Shown: piece after piece, positions 36,102-46,500 of the stretch
Layout: each line of letters begins with the position of its first letter
Position numbering within the stretch: position 1 is the first letter of the stretch
Assembly: GCA_051061015.1 (NCBI GenBank)
Contig: JBPFEG010000056.1
Span: 1 to 64,000 of the forward strand
Direction of reading: 5' to 3'
Length of the DNA stretch: 64,000 nt
DNA from: Methylomicrobium sp051061015
GTDB taxonomy: Bacteria; Pseudomonadota; Gammaproteobacteria; Methylococcales; Methylomonadaceae
Program-made: the position numbers and the translations under genes
Notes under the pieces: generated by a model
What the model was told of the DNA's origin: nothing
Seen by the model: the letters and a program-made list of their open reading frames with translations, nothing else
Databases searched by the model: none

Positions 36102-37403
36102 ATGACTGCATTGAACCTTCCCCGCAGGGGCCGCATCATCGCGACGCTCTGCGCTTCGCTGCTGCCTTTTGCCGTGTCGGCAGAAAACCTCGAGCGGCCG
36201 CCCGAGGTGCATCCGGATATCAGCCCTATCGTCGCTCATCACGACCCCATAGAAGTCGATACTTCGTTAAATCTAGCCAAAGTAATCGACCTGACGCTGG
36301 AAAAGTTTCCAGACGCCACCTGGCTCGCCGCGCAGGAAGTGGAAGCGGCGGCTATCCTGGAACGCAGCAAGAGCTGGACATCCGGTGCCTCGCGCGCCGG
36401 CCTGCGTTTCCAGGAAGCGACCAGCGGTACGCTGCATTATGTCGATGCGGCCGTGCAAGTGCCGTTATGGAACTTCGGCCAGCGCGATGCAGAACGCAGC
36501 CTGGCCGATCGCGCGCAAGCGAGCGCCGCATCGCAATCCCAGGCAACGAGACTGCGCGTGGCCGGACTGGTCAGATCCGCGCTCTGGGACCTGGATCTGC
36601 AAAAAGTCCGCTACGATCAGGCGCTGGCCGAGGTCAGCAATTACGAGCAACTCTTCGAAAAAATTCAGCGCCGCGTCGAATTGGGCGACCTGCCCCGCGC
36701 CGACCAATTGCTGGCGCAAACCGAATTGCTGCAAAAGCGTGCCGCGCTGACGCTGGCCGAGGCCGAGTTGATGCATGCGCGCAAACGCTACGCGAGCATC
36801 ACACAAATCACCAAAATTCCCTCCGAGTTCAAGGAAAAACTGATCGACCTCGCCGAAATTCAGAAAAACCACCCAGCCCTCGCCGCACTATACAGCCAAC
36901 TCGAACGAAAAAATGCCGAAATTGAAGCGCTGAAGCAGATCGGCTCCGGGCAAACGGACCTGACTGTTGGCGTGAATAGCGATCGCCCGAGTCAAAACGA
37001 TCCGCGCAGTAACAATACCGAGAGCTTCAATATCGGAGTAACGGTGCCTTTCGGCGGCAACGCCCATATCCAGCCGCATATCGCAGCGGTTCAGGTCGAA
37101 AAGGCCAGATTGCAATCCGACTATCAACAGCTCTATCGCGATCTTGAGCTGGCGCATCACGAGGCCGAGCACAACCTCGAAGTCAACAAGGAGGAACTGA
37201 AAATCGCCGAACAAATGAAAAAGGTCGCCGAAGAGCATATGAAGATGATGGAACTGAGTTTCTCGGTCGGCGAGATTAACCTGATGGACTTGTTGAAAGT
37301 CAAAGCCAGAACCCTGCAGGCCATCCTGAACGCGAAGGAGCGTTCGGTCATCTTACAACGCGATATCGCTTTTTATAATCAGGCGGTCGGAGTGATGCCA
37401 TGA
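36102..37403 (+). CDS. TolC-family outer-membrane efflux protein (CzcC/CusC-like)
   Basis: The 433-residue protein forms the outer-membrane channel of a tripartite metal pump. It has a signal peptide (RIIATLCASLLPFAVSAEN) and two TolC-type repeats with long coiled-coil helices (about residues 60-250 and 270-425). No lipobox is seen. The frame is open far upstream; the ATG at 36102 gives a normal signal peptide, and the ATG at 36051 is an alternative. Its last 4 nt overlap the adaptor gene, so the operon is translationally coupled. Confidence 0.87.
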   Translation: MTALNLPRRGRIIATLCASLLPFAVSAENLERPPEVHPDISPIVAHHDPIEVDTSLNLAKVIDLTLEKFPDATWLAAQEVEAAAILERSKSWTSGASRAGLRFQEATSGTLHYVDAAVQVPLWNFGQRDAERSLADRAQASAASQSQATRLRVAGLVRSALWDLDLQKVRYDQALAEVSNYEQLFEKIQRRVELGDLPRADQLLAQTELLQKRAALTLAEAELMHARKRYASITQITKIPSEFKEKLIDLAEIQKNHPALAALYSQLERKNAEIEALKQIGSGQTDLTVGVNSDRPSQNDPRSNNTESFNIGVTVPFGGNAHIQPHIAAVQVEKARLQSDYQQLYRDLELAHHEAEHNLEVNKEELKIAEQMKKVAEEHMKMMELSFSVGEINLMDLLKVKARTLQAILNAKERSVILQRDIAFYNQAVGVMP

Positions 37404-38548
37404 GAAAGATAATGATTAAACGTCGGACGATTGTTCTACTAACCGCCTGCTTGGCGCCTTTTGCCATGTTACATCCCAACCTCGGTCGGGCGGCCGCAAC
37501 CGATACCGAAATGCGCGTCACAATATCGGCAGACCGCTTCAATAATTTAGGCGTAACGCTCGGAAAACTCGAGCCCGCCGACCAAATTCCGATGCTGACC
37601 GCGCCGGCCAAAGTCGTGGTACCGCCCGCGCACGAATACCTGGTCAGCGCCTCGCAAGCGGGTTTAATTACCCAATTGAATGCCTCGATCGGCGATCATG
37701 TGCGCAAAGGCGACGTATTGGCGGAACTGAACAGTCCCGATTTGCTCTCGATGCAACGCCTGTATTTGAAGGCGGAAAACGAATTGCAGCTGGGATCGCT
37801 GTCCAACCAACGCGATAAAAAATTATTTGAAGAAGGCGTGATCGCCGAGCGCCGCTGGCAGGAAACCCACAGTCAATACAATGCCTTCGCTTCCGAAGCC
37901 AATGAACACCAGCAGCTGCTCGAAATTGCCGGGATGAGCGCGGCGGAAATCAACCGTTTGAAAAGCACGCACCGGCTCAGCAGCACGCTAAAAGTCCACT
38001 CTCCTCTTTCCGGCACGGTGCTGGAGCGGATGGGCGTCGCCGGGTCGCGGGTCGACATGCTGGCGCCGCTGTACCGGATCGCCGACCTGAGTGAGCTTTG
38101 GCTCGAAATCAATATCCCTCAGGAACGCGCCGCCCAGGTCAAAATCGGCGACAAGGTGGTGCCTGAGAATGTCGGTGAGAAAATCACCGCTAAAATCAGT
38201 CAGCTGAGTCAAAACGTGAATCTGGAAAACCAGACCGTTCTGGCCAGAGCGATTATCGACGGCAAACAGCCCTCTATCCGTCCGGGACAACGGATCAATA
38301 TTCAGATCATGCAGGCGATTGCGACGCCAGCTTTCAAAGTACCGAACGCGGCGATCGCGCAAAACGAAGGCAAATCGTATCTGTTTATCCGGACTCCGGA
38401 GGGATTCCGGGTCACGCCGATCACGATTATCGGCAAACAAAATGAAGAATCCGTGATCAGCGGCGAGTTGAGCGGCGACGAGGACATCGCGATTAAAGGC
38501 GCGGTCGCGCTGAAAGCGAACTGGCTCGGCCTCGGGAGCGGCGAATAA
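37400..38548 (+). CDS. RND efflux periplasmic adaptor (CusB/CzcB-like)
   Basis: The 382-residue membrane-fusion protein links the inner-membrane pump to the outer-membrane channel. It has a signal peptide (IVLLTACLAPFAMLHPN), a lipoyl half-motif (AGLITQLNASIGDHVRKGDVLAEL), a long alpha hairpin (about residues 115-195), a second lipoyl half (LKVHSPLSGTVLERMGVAG) and beta-barrel domains. The TAC in the signal region is not a proper lipobox. It overlaps the genes on both sides by 1-4 nt. Confidence 0.9.
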   Translation: MRKIMIKRRTIVLLTACLAPFAMLHPNLGRAAATDTEMRVTISADRFNNLGVTLGKLEPADQIPMLTAPAKVVVPPAHEYLVSASQAGLITQLNASIGDHVRKGDVLAELNSPDLLSMQRLYLKAENELQLGSLSNQRDKKLFEEGVIAERRWQETHSQYNAFASEANEHQQLLEIAGMSAAEINRLKSTHRLSSTLKVHSPLSGTVLERMGVAGSRVDMLAPLYRIADLSELWLEINIPQERAAQVKIGDKVVPENVGEKITAKISQLSQNVNLENQTVLARAIIDGKQPSIRPGQRINIQIMQAIATPAFKVPNAAIAQNEGKSYLFIRTPEGFRVTPITIIGKQNEESVISGELSGDEDIAIKGAVALKANWLGLGSGE

Positions 38549-41500
38549 TGGCGAAGCTGATTCAATTTGCCCTGAGCCAGCGCATCCTGATCCTGTTGTC
38601 GGTGCTGCTGCTGGCGGGTGCGGGTTACCATGCCTTCACGCATATACCCATCGATGCGTTTCCGGAAGTGTCGCCGACGCAGGTCAAGGTGATCGTCAAG
38701 GCCCCCGGCATGACGCCCGAAGAAGTCGAGGCACGGATCACCGCGCCGATCGAAATCGAACTGCTCGGCATCCCGCATCAGGTGATGCTGCGCTCGATCG
38801 CCAAATACGCGCTGACCGACATCACGGTGGATTTTACCGAAGGCACTGACATTTACTGGGCGCGCCAGCAGATTGCCGAACGGCTGAACGGCTTATGGGG
38901 TTCGCTGCCGTCCGGCGTCGAAGGCGGCATCGCGCCGATGACCACGCCGCTCGGCGAAATGTACATGTTTTCGATCGAAGGCGGCGATTTAAGCCTGATG
39001 GAGCGGCGCGATCTGCTCGACTGGGTGATTCGCCCGGCGCTGCGCATCGTGCCCGGCGTCGCGGACGTGAACTCCTTGGGCGGCCTGGTCAGAAGCTTCG
39101 AGGTGATTCCGGACAATACCCGGATGACCGCGCGCGGCATCTCGATCGATCGATTGACGCGAGCGATCGAGGCGAACAATCGCAACGACGGCGCCGGCCG
39201 GATGACCGACGGCGAAGAAGCGTTGATCGTGCGCGCCGAGGGCCGGATCAAGACGCTCGCCGACTTGAACGGTATCGTGATCGATAATCTTAACGGTATT
39301 CCGGTGACGGTCGGCGATGTCGCCGAGGTCAGGATAGGCCCCATGACCCGTTACGGCGCGGTCAGCAAGAATGGCAAGGGCGAATCGGTCACCGGCCTGG
39401 TGTTGAGCCTGCGCGGCGCGAATGCGCGGCAGACGATCGCAGGGATCGAGGACAAACTGGCCGAGATTCGCCCCGGCTTCCCGCCCGGCGTCGACGTGAA
39501 GGTGTTCTACAATCGCGGCAATCTGGTCGACAAGGCTGTCGATACGGTGCTGCATGCGCTGCTCGAGGCAATCGCGCTGGTCGTCGTGCTGTTGATCGCG
39601 TTTTTGGGCAATCTTAGGGCCGCGGTCACCGTGGCCCTGGCCTTGCCGATGGCCGCGCTGTTCACGTTCATCCTGATGAACGCAATGGGCATGTCGGCGA
39701 ACCTGATGAGTCTCGGCGGCCTGGCGATCGCGATCGGGATGCTGGTCGATGCGGCGGTCGTAGTGGTCGAAAACATCATCACCCATCTCGCATACACTGA
39801 AAAAGCCCAGCGCTTGCCGCGACTGCATGTGATCTACCGTGCCGCGCGCGAAGTCGCGGCGCCCGTGACCTCAGGCATTTTGATCATCATCATCGTGTTC
39901 CTGCCGCTGCTGACCCTGCAGGGGCTCGAAGGCAAACTGTTCACGCCGGTCGCGCTGACCATCGTCTTCGCCTTGAGCGGTTCGCTGGTACTGTCGCTAT
40001 CCGTGATTCCGGTCGTTTCGTCTTTCCTGCTCAAACAGGTTTCGCACGAAGAGCCCTGGCTGCCCCGGCAATTGTTGAAACTGTATCAGCCCTTGCTGGC
40101 CTGGTGTCTCGTTAATTACAAGAAGCTGTTCGCCGGCGCGGGCGTGTTATTGGCCATTACTGTCATCGTCTTCCTCCAGATCGGCAGCACCTTCATGCCG
40201 ACGATGGACGAAGGCGACATCATCGTGCAGCTCGAAAAACTGCCGTCGATTTCGCTCGAACAATCGGTCGCGCTGGACGGCCAGGTGCAGAAAAACCTGA
40301 TCAAACAAGTTCCCGAGATCGCCACGATCGTCTCGCGCGTCGGTTCCGACGAGCTCGGCCTGGACCCGATGGGCCTGAACGAGACTGACACCTTCCTGGT
40401 ACTGAAGCCGAAAGCAGAATGGCGGATGCAAAGCAAGGACGCACTGATCGAGAAGATCCGCCAGGTGATGGCCGAAACGCCCGGCATCGCCTTCGGCTTT
40501 ACTCAGCCGATCGAAATGCGCGTTTCCGAAATGTTGACCGGAACGCGCGGCGACGTAGCGGTCAAACTGTTCGGCAGCGATCTGAATGTGCTCGCGGAAA
40601 AGGCCGAACAGATCGGCGATATCCTGCGCCATATCCAGGGCTCCTCCGACGTCTTCGTCAAACAGAACAGCGGTATGCAGTTTCTGCAAGTGACGATCGA
40701 CAAAACAAGTGCGGGTCGCCTCGGCCTCGACAGCGACACGGTCGAGACGCTGCTGCGCTCGCAGATTGAAGGCCTGAAACTCGGCATCGTGCAGGAAGGC
40801 ATCAAACGCACCCCGTTGATACTGCGCGGCGCCAGCAACACCGCCAGTTTCGACAACCTGCAGATCGCCTTGCCTGACGGCGGCCACGTGCCGATCACCG
40901 GCATCGCCAAACTGGAAAAAGTCGAAGGCGTGGTCGCGATCGGCCGCGAACGCGGCCAGCGCTTTACTGTCGTGCGCAGCAATGTACAGGGCCGCGACCT
41001 GGTCAGCTTCGTCGACGAGGCGCGGCAAAAGGTCAAGGAACAGGTCAAACTGCCGACCGGCTACACGGTCGAATTCGGCGGACAGTTCGAAAACCAGCAG
41101 CGCGCGGCCGCGACCCTGTCGGTCGTGGTGCCGGTATCCTTGGGCCTGATCTTCCTGCTGCTGTTTTCGACCTTCGGCTCGGTGCGCCAGGCCGCGCTGG
41201 TGCTGTCGAACATTCCCCTGGCGATGATCGGCGGCGTCTTCGGCCTGTGGCTTTCGGGCGAATACCTGTCGGTGCCCGCCTCGGTCGGCTTCATCGCGCT
41301 GCTCGGCATCGCGGTATTGAACGGGGTCGTGATGGTCAGCTATTTCAACCAGCTGCTAGCCACCGGCATGGATCTCGCCAAGGTCGTCGTGATCGGCTCC
41401 GCCCGGCGCTTGCGGCCGGTCCTGATGACCGCCAGCATCGCCGCCTTCGGCCTGATTCCGCTGCTGTTCGCAACCGGCCCCGGCTCAGAAATCCAGCGCC

Positions 41501-41607
41501 CGCTCGCGATTGTCGTGATCGGCGGCCTGGTCTCCTCGACCTTTTTAACCCTCTTCCTGCTGCCGATCCTGTTCAAACTGTTTGGCCGCGCCCCGGAGCA
41601 AGCATGA
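38548..41607 (+). CDS. Heavy-metal RND efflux pump with mixed CusA/CzcA signatures
   Basis: The 1019-residue inner-membrane proton/metal antiporter has 12 membrane segments and two large periplasmic loops. TM4 reads GGLAIAIGMLVDAAVVVVEN, very like monovalent-ion (CusA) pumps, with the proton-relay Asp near residue 400. Elsewhere it looks like CzcA: TM10 has GIAVLNGVVMVS, followed by RRLRPVLMTAS. Against CusA as I remember it, the three channel Met positions are Gln, Glu and Glu. The exported metal is therefore uncertain. It is coupled to the adaptor gene upstream and overlaps the DUF3240 gene downstream. Confidence 0.93.
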   Translation: MAKLIQFALSQRILILLSVLLLAGAGYHAFTHIPIDAFPEVSPTQVKVIVKAPGMTPEEVEARITAPIEIELLGIPHQVMLRSIAKYALTDITVDFTEGTDIYWARQQIAERLNGLWGSLPSGVEGGIAPMTTPLGEMYMFSIEGGDLSLMERRDLLDWVIRPALRIVPGVADVNSLGGLVRSFEVIPDNTRMTARGISIDRLTRAIEANNRNDGAGRMTDGEEALIVRAEGRIKTLADLNGIVIDNLNGIPVTVGDVAEVRIGPMTRYGAVSKNGKGESVTGLVLSLRGANARQTIAGIEDKLAEIRPGFPPGVDVKVFYNRGNLVDKAVDTVLHALLEAIALVVVLLIAFLGNLRAAVTVALALPMAALFTFILMNAMGMSANLMSLGGLAIAIGMLVDAAVVVVENIITHLAYTEKAQRLPRLHVIYRAAREVAAPVTSGILIIIIVFLPLLTLQGLEGKLFTPVALTIVFALSGSLVLSLSVIPVVSSFLLKQVSHEEPWLPRQLLKLYQPLLAWCLVNYKKLFAGAGVLLAITVIVFLQIGSTFMPTMDEGDIIVQLEKLPSISLEQSVALDGQVQKNLIKQVPEIATIVSRVGSDELGLDPMGLNETDTFLVLKPKAEWRMQSKDALIEKIRQVMAETPGIAFGFTQPIEMRVSEMLTGTRGDVAVKLFGSDLNVLAEKAEQIGDILRHIQGSSDVFVKQNSGMQFLQVTIDKTSAGRLGLDSDTVETLLRSQIEGLKLGIVQEGIKRTPLILRGASNTASFDNLQIALPDGGHVPITGIAKLEKVEGVVAIGRERGQRFTVVRSNVQGRDLVSFVDEARQKVKEQVKLPTGYTVEFGGQFENQQRAAATLSVVVPVSLGLIFLLLFSTFGSVRQAALVLSNIPLAMIGGVFGLWLSGEYLSVPASVGFIALLGIAVLNGVVMVSYFNQLLATGMDLAKVVVIGSARRLRPVLMTASIAAFGLIPLLFATGPGSEIQRPLAIVVIGGLVSSTFLTLFLLPILFKLFGRAPEQA

Positions 41608-41909
41608 GCAGCAAAGAATACCTCGTCACCCTGAACGTGCCGACCAGCCTCGAAGAAGTGATCGTCGATTGTCTTTTAACTTTCGAATCCGAACACGGCT
41701 TCAGCAGCTTCCCGGTCTATGCGCACGACCATCGAAACGAAGGCCTCTCGCTCGCCGAGCAGGTCTCCGGCCGGCAAAAACGGCTGCGCTTCCAGATGTA
41801 TGTCGAGGAAGCTGTGTTGACGGCGTTATTGGCGCAGTTGAGAGAGGAATTTGCCGGCGCGGGAATCCGCTATTGGGTCATGCCTGTGGTGGATAACGGG
41901 GTGATATAG
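41604..41909 (+). CDS. DUF3240 family protein
   Basis: The 101-residue soluble protein has the DUF3240 pattern (YLVTLNVPTSLEEVIVDCLL, EHGFSSFPVYAHDH, VSGRQKRLRFQMYVEE). This small family is typically encoded beside CzcA/CusA-type pumps and is thought to have a GlnB-like ferredoxin fold; its function is not established. The ATG overlaps the pump stop codon (ATGA), so it is translated with the pump and is the last gene of the first operon. Confidence 0.86.
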   Translation: MSSKEYLVTLNVPTSLEEVIVDCLLTFESEHGFSSFPVYAHDHRNEGLSLAEQVSGRQKRLRFQMYVEEAVLTALLAQLREEFAGAGIRYWVMPVVDNGVI

Positions 41910-42370
41910 CCACCTGTAGACCTTTAATCAATTGATGATGCTATAAAAAACTAAAACTCCCGAGGTCGTGTTGAGTAAGTTCATCAAATGCTTATATAAT
42001 AGCTAATCGATACTAACTCTCAAGTTTATAAAAAATAGCCTCCTCAATACTTATGAAAAAACAAGGGTCAAGCTGTCGCGGTCTGTTGAAACTGAGCGAT
42101 GCCGCCATGTTGGCAGCTTTGGAACGTTTATTGCTTGAGGTATCGAGAATTAGAACAAATTCCAAGTATATCCGAGGTATTGTCCTACCAAGAAACTGAG
42201 TCGGCAGCCGAAATCAACCGTTTACCCGGTTGATTTCAACCAACCGTATTTCTCTTAAATAATAGGATTCGACGCCAATTTCGCACTTCCGTCACTTTCC
42301 AAGGTTGTCTTTGTGATTTGTAAAACTTCTCATCCGTCTCCGATTTTTAAGAATCGGTTTTTACTACGCA
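41910..42370. other. 461-nt region between the two metal-efflux operons
   Basis: The region is AT-rich compared with its neighbours. It holds a possible 48-codon frame (42053-42199, plus; MKKQGSSCRGLLKLSDAAML...), of no known family and without a clear Shine-Dalgarno. It also holds a perfect 10-bp inverted repeat GAAATCAACC/GGTTGATTTC (42210-42237) and a terminator-like hairpin at 42340-42362. The promoter for the second operon should be here, but I could not fix it. Confidence 0.5.
42340..42362 (+). terminator. Terminator-like hairpin just upstream of the second efflux operon
   Basis: CCGATT-TTTAAG-AATCGG followed by TTTTT gives a 6-bp stem with a U-tract. It ends 8 nt before the first ATG of the adaptor gene, leaving no room for a promoter between them. 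It may act as an attenuator, or the gene may start later (ATG at 42392). Confidence 0.55.
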
Positions 42371-43585
42371 ATGGATCAGTTCGAATTGGATATGAAAACT
42401 CATTTTTCTCGGGACGCTTATTTCAAGAAGCTGGCGAGTTTTCCTTGTTGTTTTATACTTCTCCTGGTAACGGCATGCAATGGACACGAAGCGGAACCCG
42501 ATGCCACCTCTTCCGCGCTTAAATCGCCATCAACTGCGAAGGATTTGCCGGGCAAACCCCACCAACAATCCTTAGGTTCCTCCGCAAACAAAGCAATCAC
42601 GCTTCGCCCCGAGTCGTTACCTTATATCAAGGTTCAGGAAGTGAAAGCCGAGTCGCTTGGCGGCGTAATTTCAGCCCCGGCCCGCGTAGACTTTCGGGCA
42701 AAGGCGATTTCGACGACCGGCACCGTGGTATCCGGCCGGATCACCAAAATTTATGTTCAGGTGGGCGATAGAATCAAAGCGGGATCACCCCTGGCCACTT
42801 TATCGAGCGTAGAGGCCACTCAGATGCGCTCGGACTATGCGCGCGCGGCAGCGGAGCTTGCTAGAGCCGAAGACCGCTACCGGCGCCAGCTTGAAATGCA
42901 GAAGTCGGGGGTTGGACTCGAGATTGAAAGAGTGGAAGCGGAAACGCAATTGAAGCAGGCCCGCACTGAACTTGCACGAAGCCGGGATTTTCTTCATTTG
43001 CTCGGCACCGGCGCCGCTGACGAAGTCACAGTCAGAGCGCCTTTTGATAGCATGGTGCTAAAAGCCTACGTCTCGGTAGGCGCCGCTGTCGGAAACGACA
43101 CGCCGTTATTCGATTTGGGCGAGCCTTCCGCCGCATGGATTGTGGCGGACGTCTTTGAACGGGATTTGGCGTTGGTCGAAAAGGGGGCTAAAGCCGTCAT
43201 TGAACTGGCGTCATTGCCGGATCCGATTCGTGGCCATGTGGTCGCGGAAAGTGCCGCCATCCAAAGCGATCTCAGACGCGCCGCCGTCTTTATCGAGCCT
43301 GACGATGCTAAAGTAGCTTTGCGCCCCGGTATGTATGCGCGCGCCTCGATCGAAACATCCGGTCCCGGCCATATTTTTTTGCCGGCTTCAGCGATATTGA
43401 TTCGTGATGGTATAACGACCCTCGTCTATGTCGAGAAATCGGCCGGCGTTTACGAACCGAGAATCGTACAGGTCGGTCAAGCACGGGAAGGATTGATACC
43501 GGTTTTAAAGGGCTTGTCGGGCGGCGAGCGCGTCGTCGTGAGCGGCGCGTTGCTGATCGACAGCGAAGCCGCAATGCTGCTTTAA
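42371..43585 (+). CDS. RND efflux periplasmic adaptor lipoprotein (CzcB-like)
   Basis: The 404-residue membrane-fusion protein has a lipoprotein signal with lipobox VTAC (CFILLLVTACNG), so it is anchored by lipid, unlike the adaptor of the first operon. It has the lipoyl half-motif VVSGRITKIYVQVGDRIKAG, an alpha hairpin (about residues 150-215), VRAPFDSMVLKAYVSVGAAV and beta-barrel domains. The ATG at 42371 has no good Shine-Dalgarno; the ATG at 42392 (MKTHFSRDAYF) gives a more usual signal length. The pump gene follows 9 nt later. Confidence 0.9.
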   Translation: MDQFELDMKTHFSRDAYFKKLASFPCCFILLLVTACNGHEAEPDATSSALKSPSTAKDLPGKPHQQSLGSSANKAITLRPESLPYIKVQEVKAESLGGVISAPARVDFRAKAISTTGTVVSGRITKIYVQVGDRIKAGSPLATLSSVEATQMRSDYARAAAELARAEDRYRRQLEMQKSGVGLEIERVEAETQLKQARTELARSRDFLHLLGTGAADEVTVRAPFDSMVLKAYVSVGAAVGNDTPLFDLGEPSAAWIVADVFERDLALVEKGAKAVIELASLPDPIRGHVVAESAAIQSDLRRAAVFIEPDDAKVALRPGMYARASIETSGPGHIFLPASAILIRDGITTLVYVEKSAGVYEPRIVQVGQAREGLIPVLKGLSGGERVVVSGALLIDSEAAMLL

Positions 43586-43594
43586 GGGCTCCTT

Positions 43595-46500
43595 ATGCTG
43601 AAGTTATTGATAGAACTCTGCGTCCATCGGCGAATGGCAGCCATTGCGATAACCACCGTGATTGCCTTGTTTGGCGTGCATGCCTATCTGCAAACGCCGA
43701 TTGAAGCCTATCCCGACGTGACCAATACCCAGGTCACCGTGATTTCGCTAATGCCGGGCTACGCGCCGGAAGAGGTCGAACGGCAAGTCACGGTTCCTCT
43801 GGAGCGTGTACTGAACGGTACACCCCAAATGCTGCAAATGCGCAGCCAGAGTTTATTCGGCTTGTCGTTGATCACAATTACCTTCGATGACGATGCAGAC
43901 AGCTTCCATTCGCGCACGGTGATTTCGCAAAGGATCGCCGGTGCGGAACTGCCGGACGGGGTGACGCCGGTGCTGGCGCCTGATTACACCCCGCTCGGAG
44001 AAATCTACAAATTCATGGTAATCAGCGATCGCCATTCGCTTTACGAGCTGCGTTCGGAGATGGAGTGGAACATCTCCCGCGTCTTGAAGCAGGTACCGGG
44101 CGTCGCCGACGTGCTCACATTCGGCGGTTTCTACAAGGAGTTTTATGTCGAAATCGATCCGGTCCGTCTGGAATCATTTGATTTGACACTGGAAGACGTC
44201 AATCAGGCCATTACTCAATCCAACCGTAATGTCGGGGCCGGTTATCTGCGCCACGGCGATCAGCAGATCGTGGTGCGGGGCGTGGGCTTCCTGAGCAAGC
44301 CGGATGAAATTCGTAACATTGTGCTGAAAAGCGTTGGCGGTACGCCGGTTACCGTGGGCGATGTCGCCAGGCTTGTACAGGCCTATACGCCGAGGCAAGG
44401 CACGGTGGGGCTGAACGACCAAAAAGAGGCGGTCGAAGGCATCGTGTTGTTGCGCCGCGGCGAAAACCCTTCTCTGGTCCTGGAGGCCGTGCACAAGAAG
44501 GTGGAGGAACTGAATCAGCGCATCTTGCCGAAAGGCATGAAAATTGAGCCTTTTCTGGATAGAACAGAGCTTGTTCACAATACCCTGCATACGGTTTACG
44601 ATAATCTGCTGCACGGGTTCTTGCTGGTTGTAGGCGTCGTCTGGCTGTTTTTGCGCAGCATTCGCGGTTCGCTGATCGTCGCGGTCGTGATTCCTCTGTC
44701 GCTGTTGGTGGCCTTCGCCGGTCTCTATCAGCTCGGGCTTCCGGCTAATCTGATCTCGATGGGAGCGATCGACTTCGGGATTATCCTCGATGGCGCGGTG
44801 GTCCTCGTGGAACACGTCATTCACCAAGCGACGCACCAGAAGCCCCGCACCCATCGAGACATGGTCAAATTAATCGTCGAGGCGGCGGTTGATGTCGCAA
44901 AACCGACTTTTTTCGCGATGCTGATCATTATCGCCGCGCTGATTCCGGTATTCACGCTGGAACGGGTAGAAGGCCGTATTTTCCGGCCTTTGGCGCTCAC
45001 CTACAGTTTTGCCCTGGTGGGCGGTCTGATTTTTGCCTTGACCCTGGTGCCCGCCCTTTGTGCCGCTCTGATCCATCCGAAGCATGCGATGATCGAGGAG
45101 CCTCGGTTTCTGGCGCGTATCCGAAACGGCTACCGCCGAATGCTGGCCAGCGCGATAGAGCGGCGCGTGATGACATTGGCGGCGGCCGCGATCTTATTGA
45201 TTAGCGGCGCACTGGCGGCGGGACAGCTCGGCACCGAATTCCTGCCGGAACTTGACGAAGGCGACGTTCATGTGTTTGTCGAAATGCCGGCCAGTATCGC
45301 GCTCGGCAAGGGCCAGGATATCCTGCTCGACATGCGCCAAAAGCTGATGGCGTTCCCCGAGGTGAAGGGCATCCTGAGCCAGCAGGGGCGTTCGGAAGAC
45401 GGCACCGACAATGAAGGGGTGAATATGAGTGAAACTTTCGTGCATCTGAAACCCCGCGACGAGTGGCCCGCAGGATGGCATAAGGATCGCCTGGTCGACG
45501 CGATGCGGGAGTCGCTGTTAGCGATTCCGGGCGTCCGCTTCAACTTCTCCCAGCCCATCAAGGACAACGTCGAAGAAGCCGTCAGCGGGGTGCGAGGCAA
45601 GGTCGTATTGAAAATCTACGGCGACGATCTGGAAAAAATGCGCGCGACGCTGGAAGCAGCCAAAGCGATGCTAAAGAACGAACCCGGCGTCATTGACCTG
45701 GACCTTTACCGGGAGTCCCAGGTGCCGCAACTGCAACTTCGTCTCGACCGGCCCGCACTGGCGCGTCAAGGTATTACGATCGATGCGGCCCAGGATGCGA
45801 TCGAGACCAGTCTGGCCGGTAAAGTCGTTACCGATTTATGGCAAGGGGAACGGCCGGTGCCGGTCCGCGTGATTCTACCGGCCGGGGAGCGCTCGAATAT
45901 GGAACAGATTGGCAATCTGATGTTGCCGACGCCGGCCGGCGCGCGCATTCCGATACGTGAAGTCGCCGATCTGCATATCGAACGCGGCCGCACGTCTATC
46001 GAACGCGAAGCCAACCGCCGCTTTCTGGCGCTGAAATTCAATGTCGAAGGGCGCGATCTCGGCACCGTGGTTCATGATGCCATGGCAATCGTCGAGGCAA
46101 AAGTCAAAGTCCCGGAAGGCCATTTTCTGGTCTGGGGCGGCGAATTCGAAAATCAGCAACGCGCGATGGGCCGGCTTGCGGTGATCATTCCAATCGCGGT
46201 GCTGATCGTGCTGGGCTTACTGTATAGCGCACTGCAATCCGCCCGCAGCGCCATCGCCATTCTGCTGTCCGTGCCGTTCGCGATGACCGGCGGAGTTTTC
46301 GTGCTGCTGATTTCGGGCATCGCGCTGTCGGTCAGTGCGACAATAGGATTCATCGCGCTGTTGGGCCAGGTGTCGCTGATGGGACTGCTCGTGTTGAGCG
46401 CCACCGAACAAAACCGGCGCAATGGTCAAGACTTATCCGACGCGATATTGAACGGCGCGACCGACCGCTTGCGTCCGGTGCTGATGGCTTCATTGTTGGC

